The notes beneath the pieces were generated by a model. It made no database searches and was not told the origin of the DNA. It saw only the letters and a list, made by a program, of their open reading frames with translations. Shown in pieces: positions 8,333-19,469 of a DNA stretch of 64,000 nucleotides. The position numbers and the translations under genes are program-made. Positions within the stretch are counted from its first letter, which is position 1; the number at the start of each line of letters is the position of its first letter. Source of the stretch: CAIVAT01 sp038212325. GTDB lineage: Bacteria > Bacteroidota > Bacteroidia > Bacteroidales > FEN-979. The stretch spans positions 1 through 64,000 of the forward strand of contig JBBQUQ010000003.1 of NCBI GenBank assembly GCA_038212325.1. Direction: 5' to 3'.

Positions 8333-8480
8333 CCAGTTTATTTAGATTCAATAAAAGAAAAGTCGACGACCAGCGGTTTAAACCCGACGAACACGGGAAT
8401 TTAATCGATGAAATCGTAAAGTGTTTAAAGACAATGCATTGCCTGCATTGCCTGCCTTGTTTGCATTCCAGCATTCACCA

Positions 8481-10640
8481 TCAAAGGTTCTCCCTGAAAT
8501 ACAGCGCCATCTTTTGGTTCAGGTGAACGCGGTCTTTCCCGCGAACATTATGCTCATGGCCCGGGTAGAGGAAGAAATCAACCTGTTTTCCTTCATCCAC
8601 GCACTTCTTCAGGAAGGAGAGCGAATTCTGCGGAACAACGGTGCCATCCTGGTCGTCGTGGATGATCAGCAGTTTGCCATGCATATCTTTTACATAATTG
8701 AGAAGGCAGGCGTTTTTATACCCTTCGGGGTTGCTTTGCGGGGTATCCATGTAACGCTCACCGTACATGACTTCATAGTATTTCCAGTCGATGACCGGCC
8801 CGCCGCATGATGCTGCCTTAAAATCTTCAGGATGTTGCAGGAACATCGAAATCGTTAAAAAGCCGCCATAGCTCCAGCCATTGATGCCGATGCGGGTTGA
8901 ATCGACAAACCCGAGCGATTTCAGGTAATTCACACCGGCCATCTGATCCTCAACCTCTTTGACGCCCAGGTTGCGGAATATGGCTTGTTCGAAATCGCGG
9001 CCGCGGTACGAGGTCCCCCGGTTGTCGAGGGTGAACACAACAAAACCCAGGTCGGCCAGGTAATTCAGGAACATACCGGCGCCGCCGAGCCATGAGTTGG
9101 TGATCATCTGGGAATGCGGACCTCCGTAAACATAGATGATGACAGGGTATTTTTTTTCAGGATTAAACCCGGCCGGCTTGATCAATCGGCAGTAAAGGTC
9201 GGTGTTGTCCCCGTTTTTGATCGGGAAAATTGACATTTCGCCCAGTTGAATATCCTTCAGCGGATTGTCGTTTGCCAGGAGGACCTTCACCAACTTTCCC
9301 CGGGTATCCAGGAGTTCTACCTGGCGGGCAATGGTGGTGCTGGTATAGCTGTCAAGGATAAAGCGGCCATCGTCAGAGATTTTCACAGCATGCGTTCCCG
9401 CAACGGAGGTGATGGGGGAGATGGTGCTGTTTTTCAGGTCGAGGCTGTACAACCGGCGTTCGAGCGGGTTGCCTCTGTTGCAAAGGAACCAGGCCTGGCC
9501 GGCATTTGCATCGACTTTCAGAAACCCGGTAACCTCCCATGGGCCGTTCGTAAGCTGTTTGAGCATGTTTCCGGTAGTATCGTATAAATAAAGGTGGTTG
9601 AAGCCGTCGCGCCGGCTTTCCCAGATAAATTTCCGGGCATCTCCGGCCAGGAATTTCAATTCCTGCTGCGGCTCGACATACGTTTCATTTTTTTCTTCGA
9701 AAAGTGTTTTGACGAAATGGCCTGTAGAGGCGTCATACTTGTTCAGCCGCATGTAATTCTGATCGCGGTTGAGGGTGGCAATGTAGATTGACCGGCTGTC
9801 GGGGCCCCAGGTTACATTTGTCAGGTACTCAATCTGCGAGGCGGAATCTGTGTTCACGGGTGATGCGGTTTCAAGGTAGGTGGTTTTCCCGGTGGTCATG
9901 TTATAAACACCCAGTGTAACCTTGTGGCTGGTCATGCCTGCCATCGGATATTTTGTCGGATTGACGGTGGCGATGCGTTGGGAGATATCCACCAGCGGAT
10001 AATCGGCGACCATCGATTCATCCATCCGGTAAAATGCAAGCGATTGCCCATCCGGTGACCAGAATGTTCCTTTCTCAATGCCGAATTCGTTGCGGTGAAC
10101 CCTGCCTGAACCATACACGATTCCACGGTTTTTTTCATCGGTGACAGCCGTCTCCTTGCCTTTCGCGGAGATAAACAGGTTGTTGCCAAGCGTGTACGCA
10201 ACCTGTTTCCCGGCCTGGTCAACGTCGGTGTTTTCGGCTTTGTCGCTCCAGGAATTTGCATTGGCGATCGTATTCTTTAACAGGTCGTACCTGAAAAGTT
10301 TGTTGTTGTTCAGGAAGTAAAACTGATCTGCCGACAGGAATGTTATGGCAGGGAATCGCTTCACCGTATCCTGCTTATCAGACCTCAGGAGCATGTTCAA
10401 TCCATCAAGCCTAACAAGGGTATCGCGGCTGCTGTTGGCACCAGATCCCTGAACCAGGCAGTTTTTTGCCACATAGAGAAACCGGTCGGTTCCCGGGCGC
10501 CACTGGAGCTGGGCAAGGTTCGCAGCGCTCAGTTTCGGATTCATATTGGTCGCTTCCTCAACTGTCAGCAGCCGGCCCTGCGCAAACGTCAAACAGGGAA
10601 ACACGGCCAGGGTAAACAGCAAACACAACAATTTGTTCAT
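8481..10640 (-). CDS. dipeptidyl peptidase IV-type S9 serine peptidase
   Basis: 719 residues from ATG 10640, which directly precedes the signal peptide (MNKLLCLLFTLAVFPCLTFAQ); an upstream ATG would add ten residues and spoil the signal. The N-terminal DPP4 beta-propeller (about 35-460) contains GKQVAYTLGNNLFI, FWSPDGQSLAFYRMDES and IWESRRDGFNHLYLYD. The C-terminal alpha/beta hydrolase has the nucleophile motif GWSYGG (Ser590), Asp665 (DQDGTV) and His697 (HNV). The family cleaves X-Pro or X-Ala dipeptides from peptide N-termini in the periplasm. It is last of a minus-strand series after the GGGP synthase-like gene. It supports peptide use by the host. Confidence 0.92.
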   Translation of the reverse strand: MNKLLCLLFTLAVFPCLTFAQGRLLTVEEATNMNPKLSAANLAQLQWRPGTDRFLYVAKNCLVQGSGANSSRDTLVRLDGLNMLLRSDKQDTVKRFPAITFLSADQFYFLNNNKLFRYDLLKNTIANANSWSDKAENTDVDQAGKQVAYTLGNNLFISAKGKETAVTDEKNRGIVYGSGRVHRNEFGIEKGTFWSPDGQSLAFYRMDESMVADYPLVDISQRIATVNPTKYPMAGMTSHKVTLGVYNMTTGKTTYLETASPVNTDSASQIEYLTNVTWGPDSRSIYIATLNRDQNYMRLNKYDASTGHFVKTLFEEKNETYVEPQQELKFLAGDARKFIWESRRDGFNHLYLYDTTGNMLKQLTNGPWEVTGFLKVDANAGQAWFLCNRGNPLERRLYSLDLKNSTISPITSVAGTHAVKISDDGRFILDSYTSTTIARQVELLDTRGKLVKVLLANDNPLKDIQLGEMSIFPIKNGDNTDLYCRLIKPAGFNPEKKYPVIIYVYGGPHSQMITNSWLGGAGMFLNYLADLGFVVFTLDNRGTSYRGRDFEQAIFRNLGVKEVEDQMAGVNYLKSLGFVDSTRIGINGWSYGGFLTISMFLQHPEDFKAASCGGPVIDWKYYEVMYGERYMDTPQSNPEGYKNACLLNYVKDMHGKLLIIHDDQDGTVVPQNSLSFLKKCVDEGKQVDFFLYPGHEHNVRGKDRVHLNQKMALYFRENL

Positions 10641-10666
10641 AGTATCCAAAATTAAAAAATTACGAC

Positions 10667-10722
10667 TCACACCTCACCCGTCATGCGTCACGCGTCGCGC
10701 GTCACCCCTCACCCCTCACCTG
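10667..10722 (-). repeat. 7-nt short tandem repeat after the GGGP synthase stop
   Basis: Eight degenerate copies of a 7-mer, TCACCCC on the plus strand and GGGGTGA in the sense of the upstream minus-strand gene. The array begins on that gene's TGA stop and fills the space before the peptidase start. Confidence 0.7.
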
Positions 10723-11444
10723 CTCTCCGCAATCCGCATGATCAGTTCCGGGTCTCTCTCAATGGCATTCCCAACCACCACCAGATCGGCACCTGCATCA
10801 AAGGAAGCCTTTGCAAGTTCAGGACTCGTGATGCCCCCGCCGATGATCAGCGGAAGCCCTATGCTCCCTTTCACCTTGGTAATCATTGCCAAAGGAACCT
10901 GATTGGCTGCGCCGCTCCCCGCGTCCATATAAATTACCTTCATCCCCAGCATCTCCCCGGCCATGGCTGTGCATGCCGCGATATCAGGCTTGAGTGCAGG
11001 GATTGGTGTGGTATTGCTCATGTACGTAACGGCAGTATTGCTGCCGCTTTCGATGAGCATGTAACCTGTGGAAATGATTTCGAGGTTGCTGGCTTTCAGG
11101 TATGGTGCCGAGATTACATGCCTGCCGATCAGCATGTCGGGGTTTCGTCCGGAAATCAGGGATAAAAGCAGGATGCCGTCGGCCTTGTGGTTCAGTTGCA
11201 AGTTGTTCCCCGGGAACAGCACCACCGGGATCCGGGTGTTGTCCCTGATGCATGCGATCAGTTTTGCCTGGTTATCGCGCAGCAGCAGGCTTCCACCCAG
11301 GAAGAAATAGTCGACCGAGGCGGTCTCTGCCAGTTTTGCAGCCAGGGTTAGCGACTTCAGGGTATATTTATCGGGATCGATCAGCACGGCAATTTTTTTT
11401 TTGCCTGCTAAAGTATCCTTCAACAGCGTTTGATAGAGGTTCAT
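10716..11444 (-). CDS. geranylgeranylglyceryl-phosphate synthase family protein (GGGPS/PcrB-like)
   Basis: 242 residues forming a TIM barrel. Landmarks: KIAVLIDPDKYTL near the N-terminus, FLGGSLLL, PVVLFPGN, ISTGYMLIESG, MKVIYMDAGSGA, LIIGGGITSPE and ADLVVVGNAIE for phosphate binding at the C-terminal strands. The family joins a polyprenyl diphosphate to glycerol-1-phosphate to give an ether bond, as in archaeal lipids; Bacteroidota members of group II GGGPS are known. The product is not proven from sequence. It lies 9 nt after metF. The G1P-forming dehydrogenase is not in the window. Confidence 0.85.
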   Translation of the reverse strand: MNLYQTLLKDTLAGKKKIAVLIDPDKYTLKSLTLAAKLAETASVDYFFLGGSLLLRDNQAKLIACIRDNTRIPVVLFPGNNLQLNHKADGILLLSLISGRNPDMLIGRHVISAPYLKASNLEIISTGYMLIESGSNTAVTYMSNTTPIPALKPDIAACTAMAGEMLGMKVIYMDAGSGAANQVPLAMITKVKGSIGLPLIIGGGITSPELAKASFDAGADLVVVGNAIERDPELIMRIAESR

Positions 11445-11453
11445 AGTACGTGA

Positions 11454-12410
11454 TTAAAATACAGATTTGGCTATCTGGCGGATATTCTCCGATATCCCCA
11501 CTGAAAAGTAATGCACAACAGGAACCCCGAATCTGATCAGCTCTTCCGATTGTTTAATACCCCATTCAATGCCGACTTTGAAGGCATCTTCGTTGTTTTT
11601 GCATGCCATAACCTTCCTTACGAGATCATCGGGAATGTCGATATTGAATATCTGGGGCAGCATGTTGATTTCTTTGACGCCGCAAATTGGCTTGAGGCCG
11701 GGGATCACCGGCACATTAATTCCCTCCTTGCGGCAGGCCTCCACAAAGTCAAAATACTTACGGTTGTCGAAGAACATCTGGGTGATGATGTATTCGGCCC
11801 CCGCGTCGATCTTGGCTTTCAGGTACTGCATATCATAGGCAAGGTTGGGTGATTCGATGTGCTTTTCAGGATATCCTGCCACACCAACACAGAAATCTGT
11901 ATGGAAGGTGTTTTGCAGTTCGTCGTCCAGGTATTTGCCCCTGTTCATGTCGGTAATCTGCGATACCAGCGTGTTGGCGTATGCATGCCCGTTTTTCTCG
12001 GGGATGAATGTCCGTTGATTTTTCGGAGCGTCGCCCCGCAGTGCAAGGATGTTGTCGATGCCGAGGTAATGAAAATCGATGAGGGCATATTCGGTTTCTT
12101 CCTTGGTAAACCCGCCGCAAATGATGTGGGGAACCACCTCCACCTCGGGGTATTTGTATTTGATGGCAGCAGAGATCGCAACCGTTCCCGGACGCTTCCT
12201 CACGGTTTTCTTCTCGAGGAGCCCGTTCTCATGCTTTTTATAAACCACCTCCTCCTGGTGATAGGTCACATTGATAAACGAGGGCCCGTATTCAAGCAAA
12301 GGGTCGATGGTGCGGTAAATGCTGTTTATATTGTGCCCCCTGAGCGGGGGAAGCAATTCGAAGGAAAAGAGGGTTTTATCGGCTTTATTGATCAGGTCGA
12401 TGACTTTCAT
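11454..12410 (-). CDS. metF: methylenetetrahydrofolate reductase
   Basis: 318 residues, full length for bacterial MetF, a FAD-dependent TIM barrel reducing 5,10-methylene-THF to 5-methyl-THF for MetH. Visible landmarks: LFSFELLPPLRG (substrate and hydride-region Glu), FINVTYH, a DNILALRGDAP-type loop for FAD, and GAEYIITQMFFDN. It starts 2 nt after the metH stop, so the methyl donor and acceptor enzymes are cotranscribed, and GGGPS follows after 9 nt. Confidence 0.93.
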   Translation of the reverse strand: MKVIDLINKADKTLFSFELLPPLRGHNINSIYRTIDPLLEYGPSFINVTYHQEEVVYKKHENGLLEKKTVRKRPGTVAISAAIKYKYPEVEVVPHIICGGFTKEETEYALIDFHYLGIDNILALRGDAPKNQRTFIPEKNGHAYANTLVSQITDMNRGKYLDDELQNTFHTDFCVGVAGYPEKHIESPNLAYDMQYLKAKIDAGAEYIITQMFFDNRKYFDFVEACRKEGINVPVIPGLKPICGVKEINMLPQIFNIDIPDDLVRKVMACKNNEDAFKVGIEWGIKQSEELIRFGVPVVHYFSVGISENIRQIAKSVF

Positions 12411-12412
12411 TG

Positions 12413-16099
<3,687 letters not shown>

Positions 16100-16123
16100 T
16101 TTTCTGCTTTCTCATTCCGCCAT

Positions 16124-16762
16124 TTAAAATGCAATGACCAGCATAAAATCCTCAAATTTTTGATAAAAGAGAGAATATTCGCTGTCACGCCCATCCAGGC
16201 GGAGGTCAGCTTTGCAATAATGGTTTGTATTGCAAAAGTAATCAAACGGATGAATATAGATGTCATTTCTGAAATCCACCATGGGTTCTCCATGCAGTTT
16301 GTAAAGCGCCTCCTTGCCTCCCCAAAACACGTATAATTGTTCAAGACGGCTTTCACCGGCAATGGATTCCAGTTCTTTTTCCTGTAGAAACCGCTCTTTG
16401 ACCCGCTCCACCCGATCCTTCAGGATCTCAATATCGATGCCAACTTTGCGGTTTTCACATAGAACAGCCGCCGCATATTGCCCGGCATGCGACACCGACA
16501 CATGGTGGCTTCCCGATTCGAGGAATGGTTTCCCGTTCCGGTCATAGCAAATGGTTACCGGCAAGGGTGCTAACAAATGTTTTAAGAGGGCCCTGTATGC
16601 AAGCCACTGCCTTTTTCGCAACTCATGGTGAAATGACGTGTATAATGATGCCTCTGTACTGCTTAATTGAACATCAGCAAGCAATTCAGCGGCAGTCTCT
16701 GTAATTTTCCAGACTCCTGCCCGAATGCCGGTGGATGGATTTATTTCTGCGAGGATGGGCAT
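16124..16762 (-). CDS. 4'-phosphopantetheinyl transferase superfamily protein
   Basis: 212 residues from ATG 16762; an upstream ATG adds ten poorly fitting residues. The Sfp/AcpT hallmarks are present: VGIDIEILKDRV (Mg-binding Asp/Glu) and FWGGKEALYKLHG (WxxKEAxxK), with HVSVSHAGQYAAAV upstream as in Sfp-type enzymes. The enzyme transfers 4'-phosphopantetheine from CoA to a carrier-protein Ser. No carrier protein or NRPS/PKS gene is nearby. It is first in the minus-strand series ending in metH-metF, 24 nt before metH, divergent from ahcY. Confidence 0.88.
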   Translation of the reverse strand: MPILAEINPSTGIRAGVWKITETAAELLADVQLSSTEASLYTSFHHELRKRQWLAYRALLKHLLAPLPVTICYDRNGKPFLESGSHHVSVSHAGQYAAAVLCENRKVGIDIEILKDRVERVKERFLQEKELESIAGESRLEQLYVFWGGKEALYKLHGEPMVDFRNDIYIHPFDYFCNTNHYCKADLRLDGRDSEYSLFYQKFEDFMLVIAF

Positions 16763-16789
16763 GATGAATTTCCGACGATGATTTTGCGA

Positions 16790-16797
16790 CAAAAATA
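16790..16797 (-). promoter_or_regulatory. -7 box for the PPTase-metH-metF series
   Basis: TATTTTTG on the minus strand, 27 nt before the start at 16762. Confidence 0.45.
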
Positions 16798-16831
16798 CGA
16801 TATATAGTCCTCAGGGTATTGGTTTTTTATG

Positions 16832-16839
16832 TACTTTTG
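16832..16839 (+). promoter_or_regulatory. -7 box for ahcY
   Basis: TACTTTTG followed by C fits TAnnTTTGC; it lies 91 nt upstream of the ahcY start. The spacing to the PPTase box on the other strand indicates a compact divergent promoter region. Confidence 0.5.
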
Positions 16840-16930
16840 CCGCCCGATTCAAGAATTGAGCCGGGGCAGAAAGTCAGGGTTCCTGTTAACTGAATTTTAA
16901 TTTCACCAATTTAAAATAGCTTCCGTATCC

Positions 16931-18352
16931 ATGGAAAACATTGCAACCTCCGCCACAATGAAATACAAAGTAGCCGACATGTCCCTGGCCGAATGGGGAA
17001 GAAAAGAAATTGAAATTGCAGAAATGGAGATGCCGGGTTTGATGGCGATCCGCAAAAAACATTCTGCCGAAAAGCCGTTAAAAGGCGCCCGCATCAGCGG
17101 ATCCCTTCACATGACGATCCAGACGGCCGTGCTCATTGAGACGTTGATTGAACTTGGTGCTGATGTAAGATGGGCGAGCTGCAACATTTTTTCCACCCAG
17201 GATCATGCGGCGGCCGCGATTGCTGCCAAAGGCATTCCTGTTTTTGCCTGGAAAGGGGAAACCCTCGAAGAATATTGGTGGTGCACCAGCATGGCCCTTG
17301 ATTTTCCGGGCGGGAAGGGTCCGAACCTTATCGTGGATGACGGGGGCGATGCCACGATGATGATCCACAAAGGATTTGAAATTGAAAAAAATCCCGAATT
17401 GCTGAAAGGTGCCGTCGAAAATGCTGATGAAAAGGCGTTCATGAAGCAGCTCCGCGAGGTTTATGTTGATGATTCAACCAGGTGGACGCGCACGGTGGCA
17501 GAATGGAAAGGGGTTTCGGAGGAAACCACCACCGGTGTTCACCGCCTTTACCAGATGAAGGAAAAAGGAGCTTTGCTTGTGCCTGCAATCAATGTGAATG
17601 ATTCTGTTACAAAATCGAAATTCGACAACCTTTATGGCTGCCGCGAGTCGCTGGCAGATGGCATCAAACGTGCAACAGATGTGATGATCGCCGGCAAGGT
17701 CGTGGTCGTTCTCGGCTATGGCGATGTTGGCAAGGGATGCGCCCATTCCATGCGCAGCTACGGCGCGCGTGTTATCGTTACTGAAATCGACCCGATTTGC
17801 GCCCTGCAGGCAGCCATGGAGGGATTTGAGGTGAACACGCTGGAAGCAGCACTGCCTGAAGGCAACATATTTGTAACCACCACCGGGAATAAGGATGTGA
17901 TCACTGCCGTTCACCTGTCGATGATGAAGGACCAGTCAATCGTTTGCAACATCGGCCATTTCGACAACGAGATCCAGGTCGACCAGCTCACAAAATGGCC
18001 CGGCATCAAATTGATCAACATCAAGCCGCAGGTTGATAAATTTGTTTACCCCGACGGTAAGTGCATATACCTGCTGGCAGAAGGCCGCCTTGTAAACCTT
18101 GGATGTGCCACCGGCCACCCTTCGTTCGTGATGTCAAACTCATTCACCAACCAAACCCTTGCACAATTAGACCTGTGGCAGCACAACTATGAAGTGGAGG
18201 TTTATCGTTTGCCAAAAAGGCTTGATGAGGAGGTTGCCAGGCTTCACCTTGAACAAATTGGTGTTAAGTTAACCAAATTGACACAGGAACAGGCCGACTA
18301 CCTGAATGTCAGCGTTGACGGACCTTATAAGCCGGAGCATTACAGGTACTAA
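16931..18352 (+). CDS. ahcY: adenosylhomocysteinase
   Basis: 473 residues, full length. It hydrolyses S-adenosylhomocysteine to adenosine and homocysteine, with tightly bound NAD+. Landmarks: KGARISGSLHMTIQTAVLIE near residue 55, CNIFSTQDHAAAAIA, the Rossmann motif VVVLGYGDVGKGCA, GNIFVTTTGNKDVI, VCNIGHFDNEI, and the C-terminal GPYKPEHYRY with the conserved Lys-Tyr. Divergent from the PPTase-metH-metF genes, so SAH recycling sits opposite homocysteine methylation. An 8-nt tandem repeat begins 2 nt after the stop. Confidence 0.97.
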   Translation: MENIATSATMKYKVADMSLAEWGRKEIEIAEMEMPGLMAIRKKHSAEKPLKGARISGSLHMTIQTAVLIETLIELGADVRWASCNIFSTQDHAAAAIAAKGIPVFAWKGETLEEYWWCTSMALDFPGGKGPNLIVDDGGDATMMIHKGFEIEKNPELLKGAVENADEKAFMKQLREVYVDDSTRWTRTVAEWKGVSEETTTGVHRLYQMKEKGALLVPAINVNDSVTKSKFDNLYGCRESLADGIKRATDVMIAGKVVVVLGYGDVGKGCAHSMRSYGARVIVTEIDPICALQAAMEGFEVNTLEAALPEGNIFVTTTGNKDVITAVHLSMMKDQSIVCNIGHFDNEIQVDQLTKWPGIKLINIKPQVDKFVYPDGKCIYLLAEGRLVNLGCATGHPSFVMSNSFTNQTLAQLDLWQHNYEVEVYRLPKRLDEEVARLHLEQIGVKLTKLTQEQADYLNVSVDGPYKPEHYRY

Positions 18353-18354
18353 AA

Positions 18355-18416
18355 GAGATGGTGAGATGGTGAAATGGTGAGATGGTGAAATGGTGAAATG
18401 GTGAGATGGTGAAATG
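18355..18416 (+). repeat. 8-nt tandem repeat (GARATGGT) after ahcY
   Basis: Seven full copies plus six bases of GA(G/A)ATGGT start 2 nt after the ahcY stop. The unit carries GGTGA across its junction and puts TGA stops in all frames. Related units occur at 51112-51130. Confidence 0.85.
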
Positions 18417-18427
18417 AGAAGGTTCAC

Positions 18428-18874
18428 CTAATTTGAAACGAAAAGCATCAGGCCGTCGTACATGGTGCTGTACTGCCTGAGTGGAAAATGGGAAGGACCC
18501 TGGTAAGGGGTTCCATCAGTAAGTATGTACTTTGATTTGCAGATTGGGCAATAACAGGTTGTGCCTGCCGTATCGGCCCTGACCTGGGCACCCTCCACCA
18601 ACGGGTCATAAGGACATGCGCGGTCAAACGCTGCAAATTCGCTGACTCCCTTCCGGAATATAAGAATCCCTTTATATCCTCCGTAAACAGTCTCCCAGCC
18701 ATTCACCACATTAAGGTTAATGTATTGGGTGCCATTCGGGTTAAGGCTGAAATTCACATAAGCATATGGGATTTCAGGTGCCTGCTCCTCTTTTTTACAT
18801 GAATTTCCCATGATAACAAAGGCCATGATCAACAGCAAGGCCATAACATTTTTTACCGGGTTATGTTTTATCAT
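18428..18874 (-). CDS. Rieske-like lipoprotein with altered ligand residues
   Basis: 148 residues. An N-terminal signal ends at a lipobox-like Cys26 (MGNSC). The C-terminal half follows a Rieske [2Fe-2S] layout: AAFDRACPYDP (Cys87), then TCYCPICKSKY (Cys107, 109, 112), then DGTPYQGPSHFPLRQY, which matches the third Rieske loop. The canonical CxH...CxxH ligands read here as C-P-Y and C-P-I-C, so both His ligands are replaced. It may bind a different Fe-S or metal site, or be a structural Rieske fold. Its own -7 box is at 18929-18936. It is convergent to ahcY. Confidence 0.7.
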   Translation of the reverse strand: MIKHNPVKNVMALLLIMAFVIMGNSCKKEEQAPEIPYAYVNFSLNPNGTQYINLNVVNGWETVYGGYKGILIFRKGVSEFAAFDRACPYDPLVEGAQVRADTAGTTCYCPICKSKYILTDGTPYQGPSHFPLRQYSTMYDGLMLFVSN

Positions 18875-18928
18875 GAAACAAATTTCGTAATTTTAACGTT
18901 TGAATTCACACGATATTATAATATTGTG

Positions 18929-18936
18929 CAAAGATA
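18929..18936 (-). promoter_or_regulatory. -7 box for the Rieske-like gene
   Basis: TATCTTTG on the minus strand, 54 nt before the start at 18874. Confidence 0.4.
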
Positions 18937-19031
18937 GTCATATGGTTCCCGGGATCTGAGAAAAATCTGTTTTCATAACCGGGGAGAAATGAGGTTTGCA
19001 AGGGAACGACTGGTTGATAAAATTACTTGTT

Positions 19032-19286
19032 ATGGTATGCAAAATCAGGATTGTGTTATATGCATGTTTGCTGGTCCTGCTCCCGGCGATTGTTTGCGGT
19101 AGCCCACAGGAAGCCAGGGTGAACCAAAAAAAAATTGAAAACGACCGGGCGAAAAAGAATAAGAAAGCCAGGAAAGATTATGAAGTGGCGGTTAAACGGC
19201 ATTTGAAGATGCAATCCAAGACAACAAAGGCAAGCATGAAAAAGACGAAAAAGGCAGCCGGCAAGGCTACCCCTTCCAGACATTGA
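19032..19286 (+). CDS. small Lys-rich secreted protein
   Basis: 84 residues from ATG 19032, picked because it immediately precedes a signal-type hydrophobic core (IVLYACLLVLLPAIVCG); an upstream ATG at 18996 adds twelve residues. The mature part is about one third Lys, with VKRHLKMQSKTTKASMKKTKK. Such short Lys-rich exported proteins recur in Bacteroidota, but I know no assigned function. It lies upstream of the TonB receptor on the same strand, 183 nt away. Confidence 0.6.
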   Translation: MVCKIRIVLYACLLVLLPAIVCGSPQEARVNQKKIENDRAKKNKKARKDYEVAVKRHLKMQSKTTKASMKKTKKAAGKATPSRH

Positions 19287-19469
19287 AAAGGCGTTTTAAC
19301 CCATCTTCTTTTCGGTTCACCGATCGTTGTAACCGTTTTGTATAATAGACTTCAGACTAATTTAGAATGGTTATATATTTGATTTGCGAAATAAATAATT
19401 TTCAGTTTGATTTTAAATAATTATTACATTTACCGCCTTTTATAAGCGCAATTATAATCTAACATAAAA

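Noticed and set aside
16840..16930. SAH riboswitch before ahcY
   Set aside because: The leader lacks the conserved SAH-riboswitch core and is short; only a TAnnTTTG promoter box is supported.
18355..18416. CRISPR-like repeats
   Set aside because: Units are 8 nt and contiguous with no spacers, so it is a simple tandem array.
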